This document shows, one piece after another, positions 63,892 through 64,000 of a stretch of DNA of 64,000 bases; the stretch's first letter is position 1; each line of letters begins with the position of its first letter. A program made the translations under genes and the position numbers. The notes beneath the pieces are model-generated. The model worked only from the letters and a program-made list of their open reading frames with translations, was not told where the DNA came from and made no database searches. Location of the stretch: contig OY729430.1 in NCBI GenBank assembly GCA_963422415.1, positions 992,001-1,056,000 of the forward strand, written 5' to 3'. The DNA is from Bin34 sp963422415. GTDB lineage: Bacteria > Chloroflexota > Anaerolineae > Caldilineales > Caldilineaceae.

Positions 63892-64000
63892 TCAGCAGGT
63901 TAGGCCTTCGCGTTCGATGAAGCGCTCGGCATAGGCGTCGAAGGATTCGGTGATGGCCGCGACGGCATCGTCCTGCGAAAGATGGTCCAGCAGATAGGCC
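63892..64000 (-). CDS. C-terminal end of a protein, probably sugar-binding lipoprotein
   Basis: Only the last 35 residues are present, ending SFDAYAERFIEREGLTC. Too short for a family assignment alone. Its position directly upstream of two sugar permease genes on the same strand makes an extracellular sugar-binding protein the likely identity. Confidence 0.55.
   Translation of the reverse strand, partial: AYLLDHLSQDDAVAAITESFDAYAERFIEREGLTC

Overview
This 64 kb window is a chromosome segment of moderately high GC from a free-living or host-associated bacterium. The best guess is Chloroflexota, perhaps the Caldilineae/Anaerolineae side. That placement is inference from gene content: two solute importers with lipoprotein-type binding proteins, LysM/SH3 secreted proteins, a T-box-controlled threonyl-tRNA synthetase, heterodimeric AddAB, MutS2, tRNA genes without encoded CCA, and a suite of degraded sugar and phytanoyl-CoA dioxygenase genes. 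No phage, CRISPR array, insertion sequence or plasmid module was found.

Layout. 1-7.4 kb, minus strand: the C-truncated view of a DNA cytosine-5 methyltransferase, then a full oligopeptide/solute importer operon (oppA-[hairpin]-oppB-C-D-F). 7.9-9.8 kb: a small LiaF-like protein diverging from an SPFH membrane protein. 9.8-21.5 kb, minus strand: addB-addA (recombinational repair) and carB-carA (carbamoyl phosphate synthase, in reversed order), each pair joined by an ATGA stop/start overlap. 22-31 kb: accessory DNA with a frameshifted phytanoyl-CoA dioxygenase, a lipoprotein with a duplicated domain, a Gfo/Idh/MocA oxidoreductase, a thiamine-diphosphate enzyme, unidentified ORF debris, and a secreted LysM-SH3 protein carrying four nearly identical 111-residue repeats. 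31.5-31.8 kb: three tRNA genes (CAU, Gly, Pro). 31.9-37.6 kb: mutS2, a MoaB-like protein, a GT2 glycosyltransferase, a SAM methyltransferase and a stand-alone Lon-N domain protein. 37.6-41.9 kb: a DUF262 scrap, tRNA-Val, a T-box leader, thrS, then infC-rpmI-rplT closed by a strong terminator. 42-49.5 kb: a decaying carbohydrate-utilisation patch (permease remnant, an (alpha/alpha)6-type glycosidase-like protein, an alpha/beta hydrolase, a CobW-type GTPase, a GH116 pseudogene). 49.5-52.2 kb: a 2-hydroxyacid dehydrogenase, a YceI lipoprotein and a GNAT acetyltransferase. 52.6-58.7 kb: an asymmetric heterodimeric ABC exporter, a SURF1 protein, a small membrane protein and a FxLYD-type lipoprotein. 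59-64 kb: two MFS transporters and a sugar ABC importer whose binding-protein gene runs off the window.

The housekeeping blocks (carBA, addBA, mutS2, thrS, infC-rpmI-rplT) are intact and tightly packed. The spaces between them are filled with accessory catabolic genes, several visibly broken by frameshifts or deletions.

The observations most worth checking are: an infC gene with no ATG/GTG/TTG start at the conserved N terminus, apparently using AUA; a Thr T-box ahead of a ThrRS that lacks its TGS domain; the near-identical tandem OB-fold-like repeats in the LysM-SH3 protein, whose variants alternate copy by copy; and a 19-bp perfect hairpin just before a zinc-type CobW GTPase. I found no convincing wholly new system.
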